Positions 26,993 to 37,025 of a stretch of DNA of 64,000 nucleotides are shown one piece after another. The position numbers and the translations under genes were made by a program. The DNA is taken from the NCBI GenBank assembly GCA_031539345.1, contig JAVKMO010000027.1, forward strand, positions 1 to 64,000. Direction: 5' to 3'. Each line of letters opens with the position of its first letter. The stretch's first letter is position 1. The stretch comes from JAVKMO01 sp031539345 (GTDB lineage Bacteria > Bacteroidota > Bacteroidia > Chitinophagales > Chitinophagaceae). The notes under the pieces are model-generated. The model did no database searches and was not told the DNA's origin. It saw nothing but the letters and a program-made list of their open reading frames with translations.

Positions 26993-27739
26993 TTATCGCG
27001 TATAAGACAAAGTAGCATTACATATCAATTGCTTGCTTTCAGCGATGTTGCTATTCAACTCTCTATTGCCAAAAAGTGAAAATGAAAAGGGCGATTTAAG
27101 ATGAGAAAGTGTAACATTGAAGGACGCATAATATCCATCAGTAGCATCGATTTTTACATATAACAACTGCGGAGTTAATTTTAATGCAAGCATTTTTGAT
27201 ATAGGCAAATTCAGGTTTCCGTACAGGGTTAAAAGGTTTGTGTGTTGTGTGCTTGTTTTTTGTAAGGCTTGAGAAAACAAATGCAATATGCCGATTTCGA
27301 TGTTTTTTGTAAACGAATAAGTCGGGTTGATTTCTGTCAAAATAGATTGATTGACGGTTGTGTAATTGTCGGTTACACTACCATTTGCTAAGGGAGTTTT
27401 TTTAAACGCAAAAGCCGGATTGACACCAAAGTTGATATGCCATTTATTATTTTGACTGTGATGTTTGTATCGCCACCAAAAAAGAAATACCCAAGGGGCA
27501 AAATCTTCAATTGCAAAACGGAGTTGAGGTTCAAAAAAAAGTTTCTTTTTGCCTATTGATGTACTAAAAATCGTTGCGGGCTTTCCCAAACTCAGTACTG
27601 GTATGGGGGAAACGCCGTTGTTTGTTAAGTGAATGGTCGTTTTTAAAATCCACGGACGAGCAACACTATTTGTTTTTTGGGCTATGATTTGACTTGTCAA
27701 TACACTCAACATAACTCCTATAACAAGCCTGCGATTCAT
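26993..27739 (-). CDS. Secreted/outer-membrane beta-barrel-like hypothetical protein
   Basis: 248 aa with a cleavable signal (ends SQIIAQ). The remainder is rich in alternating hydrophobic strands (FFEPQLRFAIEDF, WHINFGVNPAFAF, LLTLYGNLNLPIS, YYASFNVTLSHL) and ends in an aromatic-plus-charged residue pattern, consistent with a small outer-membrane barrel. Family not recognised. It lies 50 bases downstream of mutL... on the opposite reading order: its start at 27739 faces the mutL stop at 27790 on the same strand, so it could be read from the same transcript. Confidence 0.6.
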   Translation of the reverse strand: MNRRLVIGVMLSVLTSQIIAQKTNSVARPWILKTTIHLTNNGVSPIPVLSLGKPATIFSTSIGKKKLFFEPQLRFAIEDFAPWVFLFWWRYKHHSQNNKWHINFGVNPAFAFKKTPLANGSVTDNYTTVNQSILTEINPTYSFTKNIEIGILHLFSQALQKTSTQHTNLLTLYGNLNLPISKMLALKLTPQLLYVKIDATDGYYASFNVTLSHLKSPFSFSLFGNRELNSNIAESKQLICNATLSYTR

Positions 27740-27789
27740 TTAAATGGTAAGTATAATTCAGAAAAAACTGAATGTGAATATAAAAAAAT

Positions 27790-29610
27790 TTAGAACAAGT
27801 TTTGTATCGTTGGCTCTTCTAACAAAATAAACGACCGCATATTGCCGTATGTATATTGCGGATTGGTCGTTTGAAAAAGGTCAAACATCAATTGCTGCAT
27901 TTCTGTTTGAGACAATAATTTGCCAGCTTTCAAACTGTTTTTTAATGCCATACACCGAATGAGTTTTTCTTTTTTATCAATGTTCGTCAAGGGTCTGATA
28001 TACTGATACGTTTCAATGATTTTTTCAATATCAGTTTGAAAATTTGTAATCACAAAATCATTTGGCGTTGCTAATAAAATGAATGCATTTTCTGTTGTAG
28101 GGTTAATTTGATAACCCAATTTATTGATGTCTGCAAGCAAATCGGTCAATATCAAAGCGTCTTCAGGGGAAAGAGAAAATTCAAATGGAAATAATAAAGG
28201 TTCAGAAAAGATTTTTGTTGTTTCTTTTCTTATCGCATAACGCTCGTATAAAATAATTTGATGTGCTAATTGTTGATGCACAATTAAGAGGCTATTTTGT
28301 ATGGTCGTAACAATGTATTCTTGTTTGAGTTGGATATAATTTTTGTGTAGCCAATCTTCATTTTTTAATTTTGGCAAAGAAAACAGTAACGGCGTATCAA
28401 TTTTTTCAGTACCGTGCTGTTGTGGATTTTGTGTTTCATAAAATTTTTTCCAATCGCTGTTTTCTGATGGAATAAAATGAGCCTGATTTTTTTTTGTAAA
28501 TCCTTGATACAGTTCTGATGATTGCGTTTTTTCTGTTGTTGTGTTGTTGCTTGGTGTGTTGAGCGAATCATACAAGCGTTCGATTTTTGCAGACTCAAAA
28601 TTAATGCTTGGTGCAAGGGCATATTGACTTAAACTTTTTCTTAAACAGGCTTGCAAAAATGCATAGACTATTTTTTCGTCTTGAAATTTAATTTCTTGTT
28701 TTGTTGGATGAACGTTTACATCAATTTGACGCGTGTTGATGTCAATAAAAATAAAATAAGAAGGGTGATGTTCTTTATCAATGAGGCTGGCAAATGCACT
28801 GTTGACAGCATGTCCCAAATAATTATTTTTAATGAAACGTTGATTGACAAAAAAATATTGATGCCCACGAGAAGTTCTTGCTGACTGTGGCTTTCCAACA
28901 AATCCTTTAAATGTAATGTCATTATATTCTTGTTGCACAGGGATAAAGTCTGCATCAGCATAATACGTTTTGTAAATTTGCAGAATGCGATTTTTTAAAT
29001 TTGTTTTTGATAAATTATAGATTGTTTTTGTATTATGAATCAATTGAAAATCGAGATGATAAAACGGTATTGCGATGCGTAAAAATTCGTTCACAATTTG
29101 TTCTAATTCTTTTTTTTCAGACTTTAAAAAATGCTTGCGAGCAGGAACAGTAAAAAACAAATTTTTAACAACAATATCGGTTCCGTTATTACACATATAC
29201 GGTTCTTGTTTTTGTACAACAGCGTTTCCTATTTCTACCATTGTGCCAACTTGTTCCGATTCTAATTTTGTTTTTAGTGTTACGCTTGCAACAGCAGCAA
29301 TAGACGCCAACGCTTCTCCGCGAAAGCCCATTGTGCGAATGGCATAAATGTCGTCTATAGATTTTATTTTTGATGTTGCATGTCTTTCAAAACACATGCG
29401 TGCATCAATCACACTCATGCCTTTTCCATTATCTATGACTTGGACGCTTCTGATTCCACCGTCTTCAACTAAAACAATAACTTTTGTTGCACCTGCGTCA
29501 ATGGCATTTTCTACCAATTCTTTTACAATGTGAGCAGGCGATTGAACCACCTCGCCAGCTGCAATTTGGTTGGCAATATTGTCCGGCAAAAGTTGAATGA
29601 CGTTAAGCAT
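27790..29610 (-). CDS. mutL: DNA mismatch repair protein MutL
   Basis: 606 aa from ATG 29610 (ATG 29619 would add three residues; MLNVIQLLPDNIANQI fits the family start best). GHKL ATPase motifs: ELVENAIDAGA, DNGKGMS, MGFRGEALASIAAV. The C-terminal dimerisation domain has the QLAHQIILYERYA and ALKNSLKAGKLLS segments. It links MutS to strand removal. The start overlaps the stop of the upstream histidine kinase gene by 8 bases, implying co-transcription. Confidence 0.95.
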   Translation of the reverse strand: MLNVIQLLPDNIANQIAAGEVVQSPAHIVKELVENAIDAGATKVIVLVEDGGIRSVQVIDNGKGMSVIDARMCFERHATSKIKSIDDIYAIRTMGFRGEALASIAAVASVTLKTKLESEQVGTMVEIGNAVVQKQEPYMCNNGTDIVVKNLFFTVPARKHFLKSEKKELEQIVNEFLRIAIPFYHLDFQLIHNTKTIYNLSKTNLKNRILQIYKTYYADADFIPVQQEYNDITFKGFVGKPQSARTSRGHQYFFVNQRFIKNNYLGHAVNSAFASLIDKEHHPSYFIFIDINTRQIDVNVHPTKQEIKFQDEKIVYAFLQACLRKSLSQYALAPSINFESAKIERLYDSLNTPSNNTTTEKTQSSELYQGFTKKNQAHFIPSENSDWKKFYETQNPQQHGTEKIDTPLLFSLPKLKNEDWLHKNYIQLKQEYIVTTIQNSLLIVHQQLAHQIILYERYAIRKETTKIFSEPLLFPFEFSLSPEDALILTDLLADINKLGYQINPTTENAFILLATPNDFVITNFQTDIEKIIETYQYIRPLTNIDKKEKLIRCMALKNSLKAGKLLSQTEMQQLMFDLFQTTNPQYTYGNMRSFILLEEPTIQNLF

Positions 29611-30976
29611 ATTCTTCATTTTCTGGAATAGAAAAAGAAGGAATTTGAACCGTAAAGGTAGTGCCTACACCGAGCGTGCTTTCAACTTTAATATTGCCTT
29701 TATGTGCTTCAGTAATTGATTTTGTATAGCTTAACCCTAACCCAAAACCTTTTACATTGTGCATATTTTCATTGCCTACGCGATAAAATTTTTTGAATAA
29801 ATGTTTTAAATGTTTCGGATGAATACCAATTCCATTGTCTTTAATTGAAAGGATAAAATAGCCATTGTCATTTGACGTTTGAATGTTTAATTTTAAATCA
29901 TTCTTTGTGTATTTAATCGCATTTTCTACCAGATTGGACAAAGCAATTAACAGTTGCACACTATCTCCCATTACAATATCGTTGTTGGCATTGAGGGTGG
30001 CGTTCAGTTGTGTGTTTTTTGAGTCGAGCAAGAGCTGAAGTTTTTGAAGAATTTTTTCTAATAAATCATGCATACTCATTGGCTGCATGGTCAATCGAAT
30101 TTCTCCTTTTGAAACGGTAGCGTGGCTCAAAATCAGTTCTACCATTTCTAACATTCTAGCATTTTCGGTTTGAATAATTTTGGTATAATGTATAATGTCT
30201 TCTTTGTTTTTAATTGTATTGGGGTGTTGAATCGATTTGGTGGCGATAGATATTGTGGCAATTGGTGTTTTAAATTCATGCGTCATATTATTGATAAAAT
30301 GCGTCTGCATTTCTTCTACGTGTTCTTGTTTTAATATAAAACTGATTGTGATATAGATGCCGGTTAAAATGACAATAGCAAACAAAATCATCAGTGCTAA
30401 TGAAGGGGCAACTTTTTGTAATACAAATTGTTTTGTGTTTTTGACTACCAAATAAAGGACTTCAATATTGTCAATATTATTGAGGTTTTTGACGTGTAGT
30501 TTATAGTTGATAGGGTAGCCGTAAATTTTATTTTCTGTTGTATCGTTGAGTAATTTTAAGAAATCGTTGTTGCTTTTCAGAGAAGACAAGAGTGCTCGAT
30601 TATTTTTCACTATTCCAAATTGAAATTCAAGTGCCTGATATCCGTCTTGCTTTAAATACGTTTTAAGCAATATTTGCAGATTGCTTTTTTTGACACTTTT
30701 TGTGGCATCAATCATTTCAAAGAAAAAGGCTTTATTGTCTTTGATTAATTTAGAGTCTGAAGATGTCCTTTGTAGACTATCTGAAAGGTCTTTATATTTA
30801 AGGATAATGTCTTTGGAAATTGTTTCGCCAACATTTCGCAATATTTTAATGATGTTTTGATTGAGGAACCTTTGTTCTTGCTCCATATTTAATTTGAGCC
30901 ATGCTACCTGAATATAAATAATACTCAGTAGTGAAATCCCACTAATAATACAAAGAGAAATTAAATATTTTTTCAC
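29603..30976 (-). CDS. Sensor histidine kinase, orphan
   Basis: 457 aa. Two membrane helices (about 5-28 and 190-215) flank a periplasmic sensor of 160 residues with no recognised fold. HisKA has H233 in THEFKTPIA; the ATPase domain has NLVENAIKY (N box), DNGIGI (G1) and GFGLGLSY (G2). No response regulator is adjacent: upstream is the oxoamine synthase, downstream mutL. The partner must be encoded elsewhere. Confidence 0.92.
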   Translation of the reverse strand: MKKYLISLCIISGISLLSIIYIQVAWLKLNMEQEQRFLNQNIIKILRNVGETISKDIILKYKDLSDSLQRTSSDSKLIKDNKAFFFEMIDATKSVKKSNLQILLKTYLKQDGYQALEFQFGIVKNNRALLSSLKSNNDFLKLLNDTTENKIYGYPINYKLHVKNLNNIDNIEVLYLVVKNTKQFVLQKVAPSLALMILFAIVILTGIYITISFILKQEHVEEMQTHFINNMTHEFKTPIATISIATKSIQHPNTIKNKEDIIHYTKIIQTENARMLEMVELILSHATVSKGEIRLTMQPMSMHDLLEKILQKLQLLLDSKNTQLNATLNANNDIVMGDSVQLLIALSNLVENAIKYTKNDLKLNIQTSNDNGYFILSIKDNGIGIHPKHLKHLFKKFYRVGNENMHNVKGFGLGLSYTKSITEAHKGNIKVESTLGVGTTFTVQIPSFSIPENEEYA

Positions 30977-30985
30977 TTCAAATAA

Positions 30986-32257
30986 TTATGACGAAAACGT
31001 TGGCATCGTGCTGGCTTTGTATTTTCCAGCAAGTAAATTACCCTGTGTGGTTGCAAATGCTTTTAGCGTAATGCGAATATCTTCTTCGGTATGTATGGCT
31101 GTTGGAATAAGGCGATAAATAATTTGTCCTTTAGGAATAACGGGGTATGTGATAATAGAACAAAATACGTCATAATGCTCTCTTAAATCCATTGCCATAA
31201 GGCTTGCTTCTTCAACGCCGCCTTTCATATAAACAGGTGTTACGGGCGTGTTTGTGTTGCCAATATCACATTGACAATCACGTAAGCCTTTTTGTAGTGC
31301 ATTGACATTATGCCATAATTGGGCTTTGAGTTGAGGGTTTTTTTTCAATACGTCTAAGCGTTTTAAATTGCCAATTACAAAGGGCATTGGCATTGATTTA
31401 GCAAAAATTTGTGAGCGAATATTATAGCGGATATAATCCATAATGTTTTTGTCGCCGGCAATAAAGGCACCAATAGATGCCATTGATTTTGCAAATGTCG
31501 AAAAGTAAAGGTCGATGTCATGCTGACAATTTTGTTCTTCTCCAATACCAAATCCTTGTTTACCCAATGTGCCAAAACCGTGTGCATCATCAACCAACAG
31601 TCGAAATGAATAGTTCTTTTTTAAGGCTACAATTTCTTTAATTTTTCCTTGATCACCAGCCATTCCAAACACGCCTTCTGTAATGAGTAAAATGCCACCT
31701 TGTGTTTTGTCTTTTAATAATTCTTGTGCACGTTGAAGTTGTTTTTCGCAATCTGCCACATCGTTATGTTTAAACACAAAACGATGTCCTGGGTGTAGGC
31801 GTAAGCCATCAATAATGCAAGCATGGCTTTCTGCGTCATATACAATCACGTCGTGGCGTGTGCAAATGCAATCAATTGCACTCATAATGCCTTGATAGCC
31901 AAAATTAAAAAGAATGGCGTCCTCTTTTTGTACAAACTCGGCGAGCTTACTTTCTAATTCTTCATGTTTGTCTGTGTTGCCTGTCATCATTCTTGCACCC
32001 ATTGGACTGGCTAAACCGTATTCTGCACTTGCTTTTGCGTCCGCTTCTCTAATTTCTGGATGGTTGGCTAAGCCCAAATAATTATTCAAACTCCATACAA
32101 TTTTTTCTTTTCCTTTAAAGAACATTCTATTGCTAATTGGACCATCTAATTTTGGAAATGCAAAATAGCCGTGCACTTGTTTTCTGTACTTTCCAATTGG
32201 ACCACCTTCGTTGTCTATAATTTTTTGAAAAATGTCATGTTGTAAATTCATATTCAT
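30986..32257 (-). CDS. Alpha-oxoamine synthase, probably serine palmitoyltransferase
   Basis: 423 aa PLP enzyme of the KBL/BioF/SPT family. PLP lysine K257 in STFAKSMASIG, Asp/His of the PLP site in VDDAHGFGTLG (222-232), SLNNYLGLANHP near the start. Bacteroidota make sphingolipids with such an enzyme (serine plus palmitoyl-CoA to 3-ketosphinganine), which makes SPT the favoured call. Glycine C-acetyltransferase (Kbl) or 8-amino-7-oxononanoate synthase (BioF) remain possible, but neither tdh nor bio genes are nearby. Confidence 0.75.
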   Translation of the reverse strand: MNMNLQHDIFQKIIDNEGGPIGKYRKQVHGYFAFPKLDGPISNRMFFKGKEKIVWSLNNYLGLANHPEIREADAKASAEYGLASPMGARMMTGNTDKHEELESKLAEFVQKEDAILFNFGYQGIMSAIDCICTRHDVIVYDAESHACIIDGLRLHPGHRFVFKHNDVADCEKQLQRAQELLKDKTQGGILLITEGVFGMAGDQGKIKEIVALKKNYSFRLLVDDAHGFGTLGKQGFGIGEEQNCQHDIDLYFSTFAKSMASIGAFIAGDKNIMDYIRYNIRSQIFAKSMPMPFVIGNLKRLDVLKKNPQLKAQLWHNVNALQKGLRDCQCDIGNTNTPVTPVYMKGGVEEASLMAMDLREHYDVFCSIITYPVIPKGQIIYRLIPTAIHTEEDIRITLKAFATTQGNLLAGKYKASTMPTFSS

Positions 32258-32297
32258 TTTAAGTCTTATTTAGAGTAGATGCAATTCAATTGCGTTG

Positions 32298-34508
32298 TTA
32301 TTTTTTAGAACCTTGTAGGCGAATTGAAGGTGCTTTTGGCGGATTGATTGCCGGTGAGGAGATTCCTTTTTGATTTGACGATGAAGTCTTATTCATTTGT
32401 TTCGGTTGTTCATTTGCCTTTTTTCTATATCCAAGATCCTTTGGATTATTGTTTTGTTTAGGCTGATAGCGATATTGAAATATTGCTTCGTCTGATGACC
32501 TTTTTGATCGAGAGAATAATTTCCGTACTGTGGTATTGACCCATGATTTACTGTTTTTTCTTGGATTTACCGTTTTGTTTAAACCTTTTTGAAATTGCAA
32601 AGGATTGGTATGTGAATCAAAGTTTGTTGCCATACTTTTTGTTGTAGGCGTAAACGCAACAACTTCTTTTGTTTGTATTGCCTGGCTTTGTTCTAAATCT
32701 TTTGCAAACCGATTGCCGAAAGTTTTTTCAGCGTTTAATAGAGATGCAGAACGTAATACAGGGGCGGATTTTTCTTGTGATAAAATGACTTCGTGATTCA
32801 CAGGAATAGGGTTTTGTATTGGTGTTACATTTTCTTCTCCCATCAATGCTTGACGAATAAATGAAGACGTTCCTGGTTTTTTGTGGGGGTTAAAAAATCG
32901 CACAAAACGATTTTCTTTTGAGATAGAAATTCTTATTCCACCATAAATATTGATGCTTTGAAAATTTGTTAATGACCCAATTGCGTTATCCATGCCAAAA
33001 TGAATTGCGGATATACGACATCCTAAGCCCCAGTAAAATTGTTTAGTAACCAAATTGTAAGTTAAGGGTATGCCAAAGTCAATATGCCTGCTTTCATAGC
33101 GAGGCGTAATATTGAGAAGCGAATGGTGGCGTAAACCTGGTGTAAATTTGACCAATAGGTTTTGTAACCAATTGAAAGAAACGTAACAGTTTTCTGTGAA
33201 TTTGTAATCAACACTGAAATTAAACATTGGCCCAGGCCTCCAAACCGCACGTTCTTTGAATTTATCGCTTTGATCAATTGTGATTGTGGCAGAATTTAGA
33301 TTTTTGTCTCCCGTAGAAAGCAAATTTACCAATTCTTGTGTTGAATTGATGAGCATATTAGAGGCATTCGAAAATGTATAAGCTTGTTTTTGTGAAATGC
33401 TGATTTTTGTTGCGTATAAATTATTTAAGTCTGTACTAAAATCGATATAACCAATATCTGTAAACGCAGCAGATATTTTAAATAGATAATTACTTTTTGT
33501 ATAATCTAAATTATTATTCGTAAAGTCTTTATTGTATTGGTGAGAGGAATGTGAAAATCGACTTTGACTTGTCTGTGGTCTATATTCAAAAACCAAACCT
33601 CCATCAAAACCCCATCCATTGGGTATTTTGGAATCTGTACCCAAAAGACCATTAAAGAAATAATTTGTATGGTCTGTAATTGAAGAAGACGTAGCAAGGT
33701 GCGGATTGTAAGAGCGAAACGTATTGAGTTCTCCTTGTAAAATAACGCTTGGAACGGTTCTTATATTTGTTATCTCAACTTCTGTTCGTAATGTGTTTAA
33801 TAGAGAAGTTTCAATGCCAACATATCTTTTTAGTGTTCCTCCAATTTTTACAAATATGGCATTGTTTTCTATTAGCGTTGTTCCCAAAGTAAGTCCCATC
33901 TCTGCATATCGTATAGACGACGATTTGAAATTTCCAAAATTATATTTTGCAGAAACTGCTTCTGCCGTAAGTGCTTTCTTGAGGATATATGTTTCGAAGG
34001 CTTGAAAAGTTTCTCCGCTTTCCATTTGGTCGATAAAATTGCTGGCATTGATAAACCTTGTTGTCAGCGCAAAGCCCCATCGATGGTTGATATCAAACAT
34101 AATGCTAGGACCGATGCGTTCGTCTGATCCATATACTTCAGGCAAAACAGTATAATCTGATTTTGAAATAACAGTCTTTTTTAATTGCTGATAATCTACA
34201 TTGTCAATGAGTGGTGTATTTACATCAAATCGTTGTGCAAGTTGCTTGAAGGCGTTCTGTTTGTCGTTATCAGATAATAATCCAAACAAACTTCCGTTTG
34301 TGGTATAAATATTATTTGCAAAGGTTGTATTTAATGAACCTAAGTTAAAGTCAAAACGCAATTTTGAACCCGAAACATTCGCAGGATTTAAATACAACGA
34401 TTGTATGCCTCCATAATTGCTGGTTGCCACGCCTAAATAACGCTGTGCTTGCAATGTGCCAACTAAAGCACTTGCAATAAAAAAAACAACAAATCGAACA
34501 AAAAGCAT
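32298..34508 (-). CDS. Outer-membrane beta-barrel protein, DUF5723-like
   Basis: 736 aa from ATG 34508 (the frame begins at a TTG 34520). Signal peptide ending TLQAQ, then the opening YLGVATSNYGGIQSLYLNPANV, typical of DUF5723-type Bacteroidota envelope proteins. Many amphipathic strands up to about residue 560, then a long, low-complexity, basic Ser/Asn/Pro/Lys tail of about 180 residues. Function unknown. The tail is unusual and may be periplasmic and disordered. Confidence 0.75.
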   Translation of the reverse strand: MLFVRFVVFFIASALVGTLQAQRYLGVATSNYGGIQSLYLNPANVSGSKLRFDFNLGSLNTTFANNIYTTNGSLFGLLSDNDKQNAFKQLAQRFDVNTPLIDNVDYQQLKKTVISKSDYTVLPEVYGSDERIGPSIMFDINHRWGFALTTRFINASNFIDQMESGETFQAFETYILKKALTAEAVSAKYNFGNFKSSSIRYAEMGLTLGTTLIENNAIFVKIGGTLKRYVGIETSLLNTLRTEVEITNIRTVPSVILQGELNTFRSYNPHLATSSSITDHTNYFFNGLLGTDSKIPNGWGFDGGLVFEYRPQTSQSRFSHSSHQYNKDFTNNNLDYTKSNYLFKISAAFTDIGYIDFSTDLNNLYATKISISQKQAYTFSNASNMLINSTQELVNLLSTGDKNLNSATITIDQSDKFKERAVWRPGPMFNFSVDYKFTENCYVSFNWLQNLLVKFTPGLRHHSLLNITPRYESRHIDFGIPLTYNLVTKQFYWGLGCRISAIHFGMDNAIGSLTNFQSINIYGGIRISISKENRFVRFFNPHKKPGTSSFIRQALMGEENVTPIQNPIPVNHEVILSQEKSAPVLRSASLLNAEKTFGNRFAKDLEQSQAIQTKEVVAFTPTTKSMATNFDSHTNPLQFQKGLNKTVNPRKNSKSWVNTTVRKLFSRSKRSSDEAIFQYRYQPKQNNNPKDLGYRKKANEQPKQMNKTSSSNQKGISSPAINPPKAPSIRLQGSKK

Positions 34509-34540
34509 AAAATTAAGCAATGCAATGATGAAATAGATGA

Positions 34541-34550
34541 GGCTAATGTA
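34541..34550 (-). promoter_or_regulatory. Possible -7 element of the DUF5723-like gene
   Basis: Minus strand TACATTAGCC, 32 bases before ATG 34508. Same motif and GCC tail as before pyrG. Confidence 0.35.
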
Positions 34551-34567
34551 ATTTTTCTCTTAATTTT

Positions 34568-35434
34568 TTAGTCTTCCTTTAAAACATTTAGCAAATATTG
34601 ACCATAGCCACTTTTTAATAATGGTTTGGCGATAGTTTCTAATTGTGTGGCGGTGATAAATTTTTTGCGATAAGCAATCTCTTCAATGCAGGCAACTTTA
34701 ATGCCTTGTCGCTGTTCGATGACTTGTACAAATTGGGACGCTTCGTTGAGTGAATCAAATGTACCCGTGTCTAACCAGGCCACGCCGCGGTTAAGAACAG
34801 AAACTTTGAGTTGCTTTCGGGTTAAGTATTCTTTATTGATGTCCGTAATTTCATATTCACCTCTTGGAGAAGGTTGAATCTGTTGAGCAATTTCTACAAC
34901 CTGATTGTCATAATAATATAATCCCGGAATGGCGAATTTGCTTTTGGGTTGCGTTGGTTTTTCTTCTAAAGAAATGGCATTAAAAGATTTGTCAAATTCA
35001 ACCACGCCATAACGTTCTGGATCATTGACTTGATAAGCATAAATAATACCGCCTTCAACAGTGGTGTTTTTTTCTAATTGATTGCCTAAGCCTTGACCAT
35101 AAAAAATATTATCACCTAATACAAGGGCAACTTTTTCTTTACCGATAAATTCTTTTCCAATCACAAATGCTTGTGCCAAACCGTTCGGTACTTCTTGCAC
35201 AGCATATTCAATCTGAATGCCAATTTGATTTCCATTGCCCAACAAGCGTTGAAATTGTGGCAAGTCTGTTGGCGTACTAATAATTAAAACTTCTTTAATG
35301 CCAGACAAAAGTAGGGTAGAAAGCGGATAATAAATCATCGGCTTGTCATAGATGGGCATGATTTGTTTGCTAATGGCATAGGTAATTGGATATAACCTTG
35401 TACCTGAACCGCCAGCAAGAATAATTCCTTTCAT
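34568..35434 (-). CDS. rfbA: Glucose-1-phosphate thymidylyltransferase
   Basis: 288 aa. Makes dTDP-glucose, first step to dTDP-L-rhamnose for surface polysaccharide. Nucleotidyl-transferase motif GGSGTRLYPIT (residues 7-17), then KQIMPIYDKPMIYYPL; LGDNIFYG and GLYYYDN are typical of RmlA. The other rml genes are absent from the window. 21 bases downstream of the DUF4139-like gene. Confidence 0.95.
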   Translation of the reverse strand: MKGIILAGGSGTRLYPITYAISKQIMPIYDKPMIYYPLSTLLLSGIKEVLIISTPTDLPQFQRLLGNGNQIGIQIEYAVQEVPNGLAQAFVIGKEFIGKEKVALVLGDNIFYGQGLGNQLEKNTTVEGGIIYAYQVNDPERYGVVEFDKSFNAISLEEKPTQPKSKFAIPGLYYYDNQVVEIAQQIQPSPRGEYEITDINKEYLTRKQLKVSVLNRGVAWLDTGTFDSLNEASQFVQVIEQRQGIKVACIEEIAYRKKFITATQLETIAKPLLKSGYGQYLLNVLKED

Positions 35435-35455
35435 ATTATTTATTGTTTGTTCATT

Positions 35456-37009
35456 TTAATGATACTGAATTTGTTCTTTTTCATATTCGTAAGAGAGCTC
35501 TTTTTTTTCATTTGCATTCAACAGTACATTCCATTGAATTGTTTTGCCGCTATTATTTTCTGTAGAAATAATTTTTGCAGATTCGTTTTGTATTGTTTTT
35601 TCTAAAGGACTAAGACGCATCGTTTGATCTAGCATTTTATTTATTCTCATGTCTTCGCTTGTGCGTTTAAAATTTTCTATCAATATTTTTCCCTTAATCG
35701 TATAGCGATATAGTTTTTCTTTATCGTTCACGTTTTTAATGAAGGTGATATTGTGTATCTCTTCTTTATTTTTGATATTGATGTCATTGGCTTGTATAAG
35801 TTCAAAATCAACTTCTGTCAAAGGAGCAAGTGATTGAAAACTTTTTTTTGCAATGATGTCGCCGTTATTGTCTGAAAACAAAATGCTGTTTGTTGGAATA
35901 TAATTTCCTGTTGTATTGGTAAAAGACGTATGAAAGAAAGCCTTGTTTTCTATTGTGTTTGTTTCGTACAAATGGTGCATACCAAAATAATTCGGTTGTA
36001 AAGAGACTTGATAAAAGTTTTTGTACGCAATGTTTTTATTGAAATAGATAAAAGAATTTTTAGAACTTTTTGGCAATGAAATGTTTTTGAAATTATAGGC
36101 TTGCATATTTGCAAGGCTTTCTATTTGTTCGATTGTTATTTCGTCCGCTTCTTGCACATCAGCCATTCTGCTTGCCATCATGGGCATTGCTTTTGCATAA
36201 CGTTTTTCATGAACAAAACTTTGTGCTGTCCCACCTTGTACGCTAATTCTATCTTTCACTAAAGGGTCTTCTTCGTTTAAATTGTCTATCAATGGTGTGT
36301 TTAAAAGAAGGTTCACTTCGGCATGATGAAAGTCTTGTAAGTCATTTTCAATCGTTACGCGAATAATAAAACTGGCTTCTTTTTTATCAATAATTTTAAA
36401 AAAAGTAGATGCATACCAATTCATGTTATTCCTTAAATAATATTCTTTGAGGTCTAATTTTTTATTTGCGAATAGAGGAATCACATTGGCTCTGCGTTCA
36501 ATTTTGGGTATATGAAACGAATATGCTTGTGGCTTATCTACATTTAATTCTTCAATATGATTGATGCTATGAAGAGGAATCGTAACGAGGCTGTCTTTTG
36601 CATCACGTTGTTTCAAAATAATGCAAGAGTCTTTGAGATTAATTTTTTCAATCGTTCCAAAAAAGCTTTGCTTGAGATTGTTTTTTATCTTCAGTTCACT
36701 TTTTTTGCTTTTATAAAAAGCACTTATAATCGCTTCGTTTTCATTCAATAAAGGTAGTGGCGTGTATTCATATTTAATTTGTTTGATGTCGTTGTCTTTT
36801 GTTGCCGACAACAACCAATAAGTGCCTGCAACTGCGGTTTCTGGAATAGGTAATACATACACGCTATCGTTTTTATCAAACACGTTTTCTTGATGAATAA
36901 ATACGCGGCCGTTATTAAAAATAGACAGCTTGGTGTTTTCGATTTTTCGTTGTGAAAAACAAAAAGAAGACATCAAAATCAACAGACCCGAGATAGAAAG
37001 AAGTTTCAT
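35456..37009 (-). CDS. Secreted DUF4139-like protein
   Basis: 517 aa from ATG 37009, chosen because MKLLSISGLLILMSSFCFS is a clear signal peptide; the longer open frame up to 37219 lies inside pgk and is spurious. The central NNMNWYASTFFKIIDKKEASF and VTIENDLQDFHHAEVNLLL fit the DUF4139 (MuiA-like) family, whose role is unclear. The N-terminal helical domain of MuiA-type relatives is missing and replaced by beta-rich sequence. 16 bases after pgk. Confidence 0.65.
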   Translation of the reverse strand: MKLLSISGLLILMSSFCFSQRKIENTKLSIFNNGRVFIHQENVFDKNDSVYVLPIPETAVAGTYWLLSATKDNDIKQIKYEYTPLPLLNENEAIISAFYKSKKSELKIKNNLKQSFFGTIEKINLKDSCIILKQRDAKDSLVTIPLHSINHIEELNVDKPQAYSFHIPKIERRANVIPLFANKKLDLKEYYLRNNMNWYASTFFKIIDKKEASFIIRVTIENDLQDFHHAEVNLLLNTPLIDNLNEEDPLVKDRISVQGGTAQSFVHEKRYAKAMPMMASRMADVQEADEITIEQIESLANMQAYNFKNISLPKSSKNSFIYFNKNIAYKNFYQVSLQPNYFGMHHLYETNTIENKAFFHTSFTNTTGNYIPTNSILFSDNNGDIIAKKSFQSLAPLTEVDFELIQANDINIKNKEEIHNITFIKNVNDKEKLYRYTIKGKILIENFKRTSEDMRINKMLDQTMRLSPLEKTIQNESAKIISTENNSGKTIQWNVLLNANEKKELSYEYEKEQIQYH

Positions 37010-37025
37010 ATTTTTTTTGTATTGA

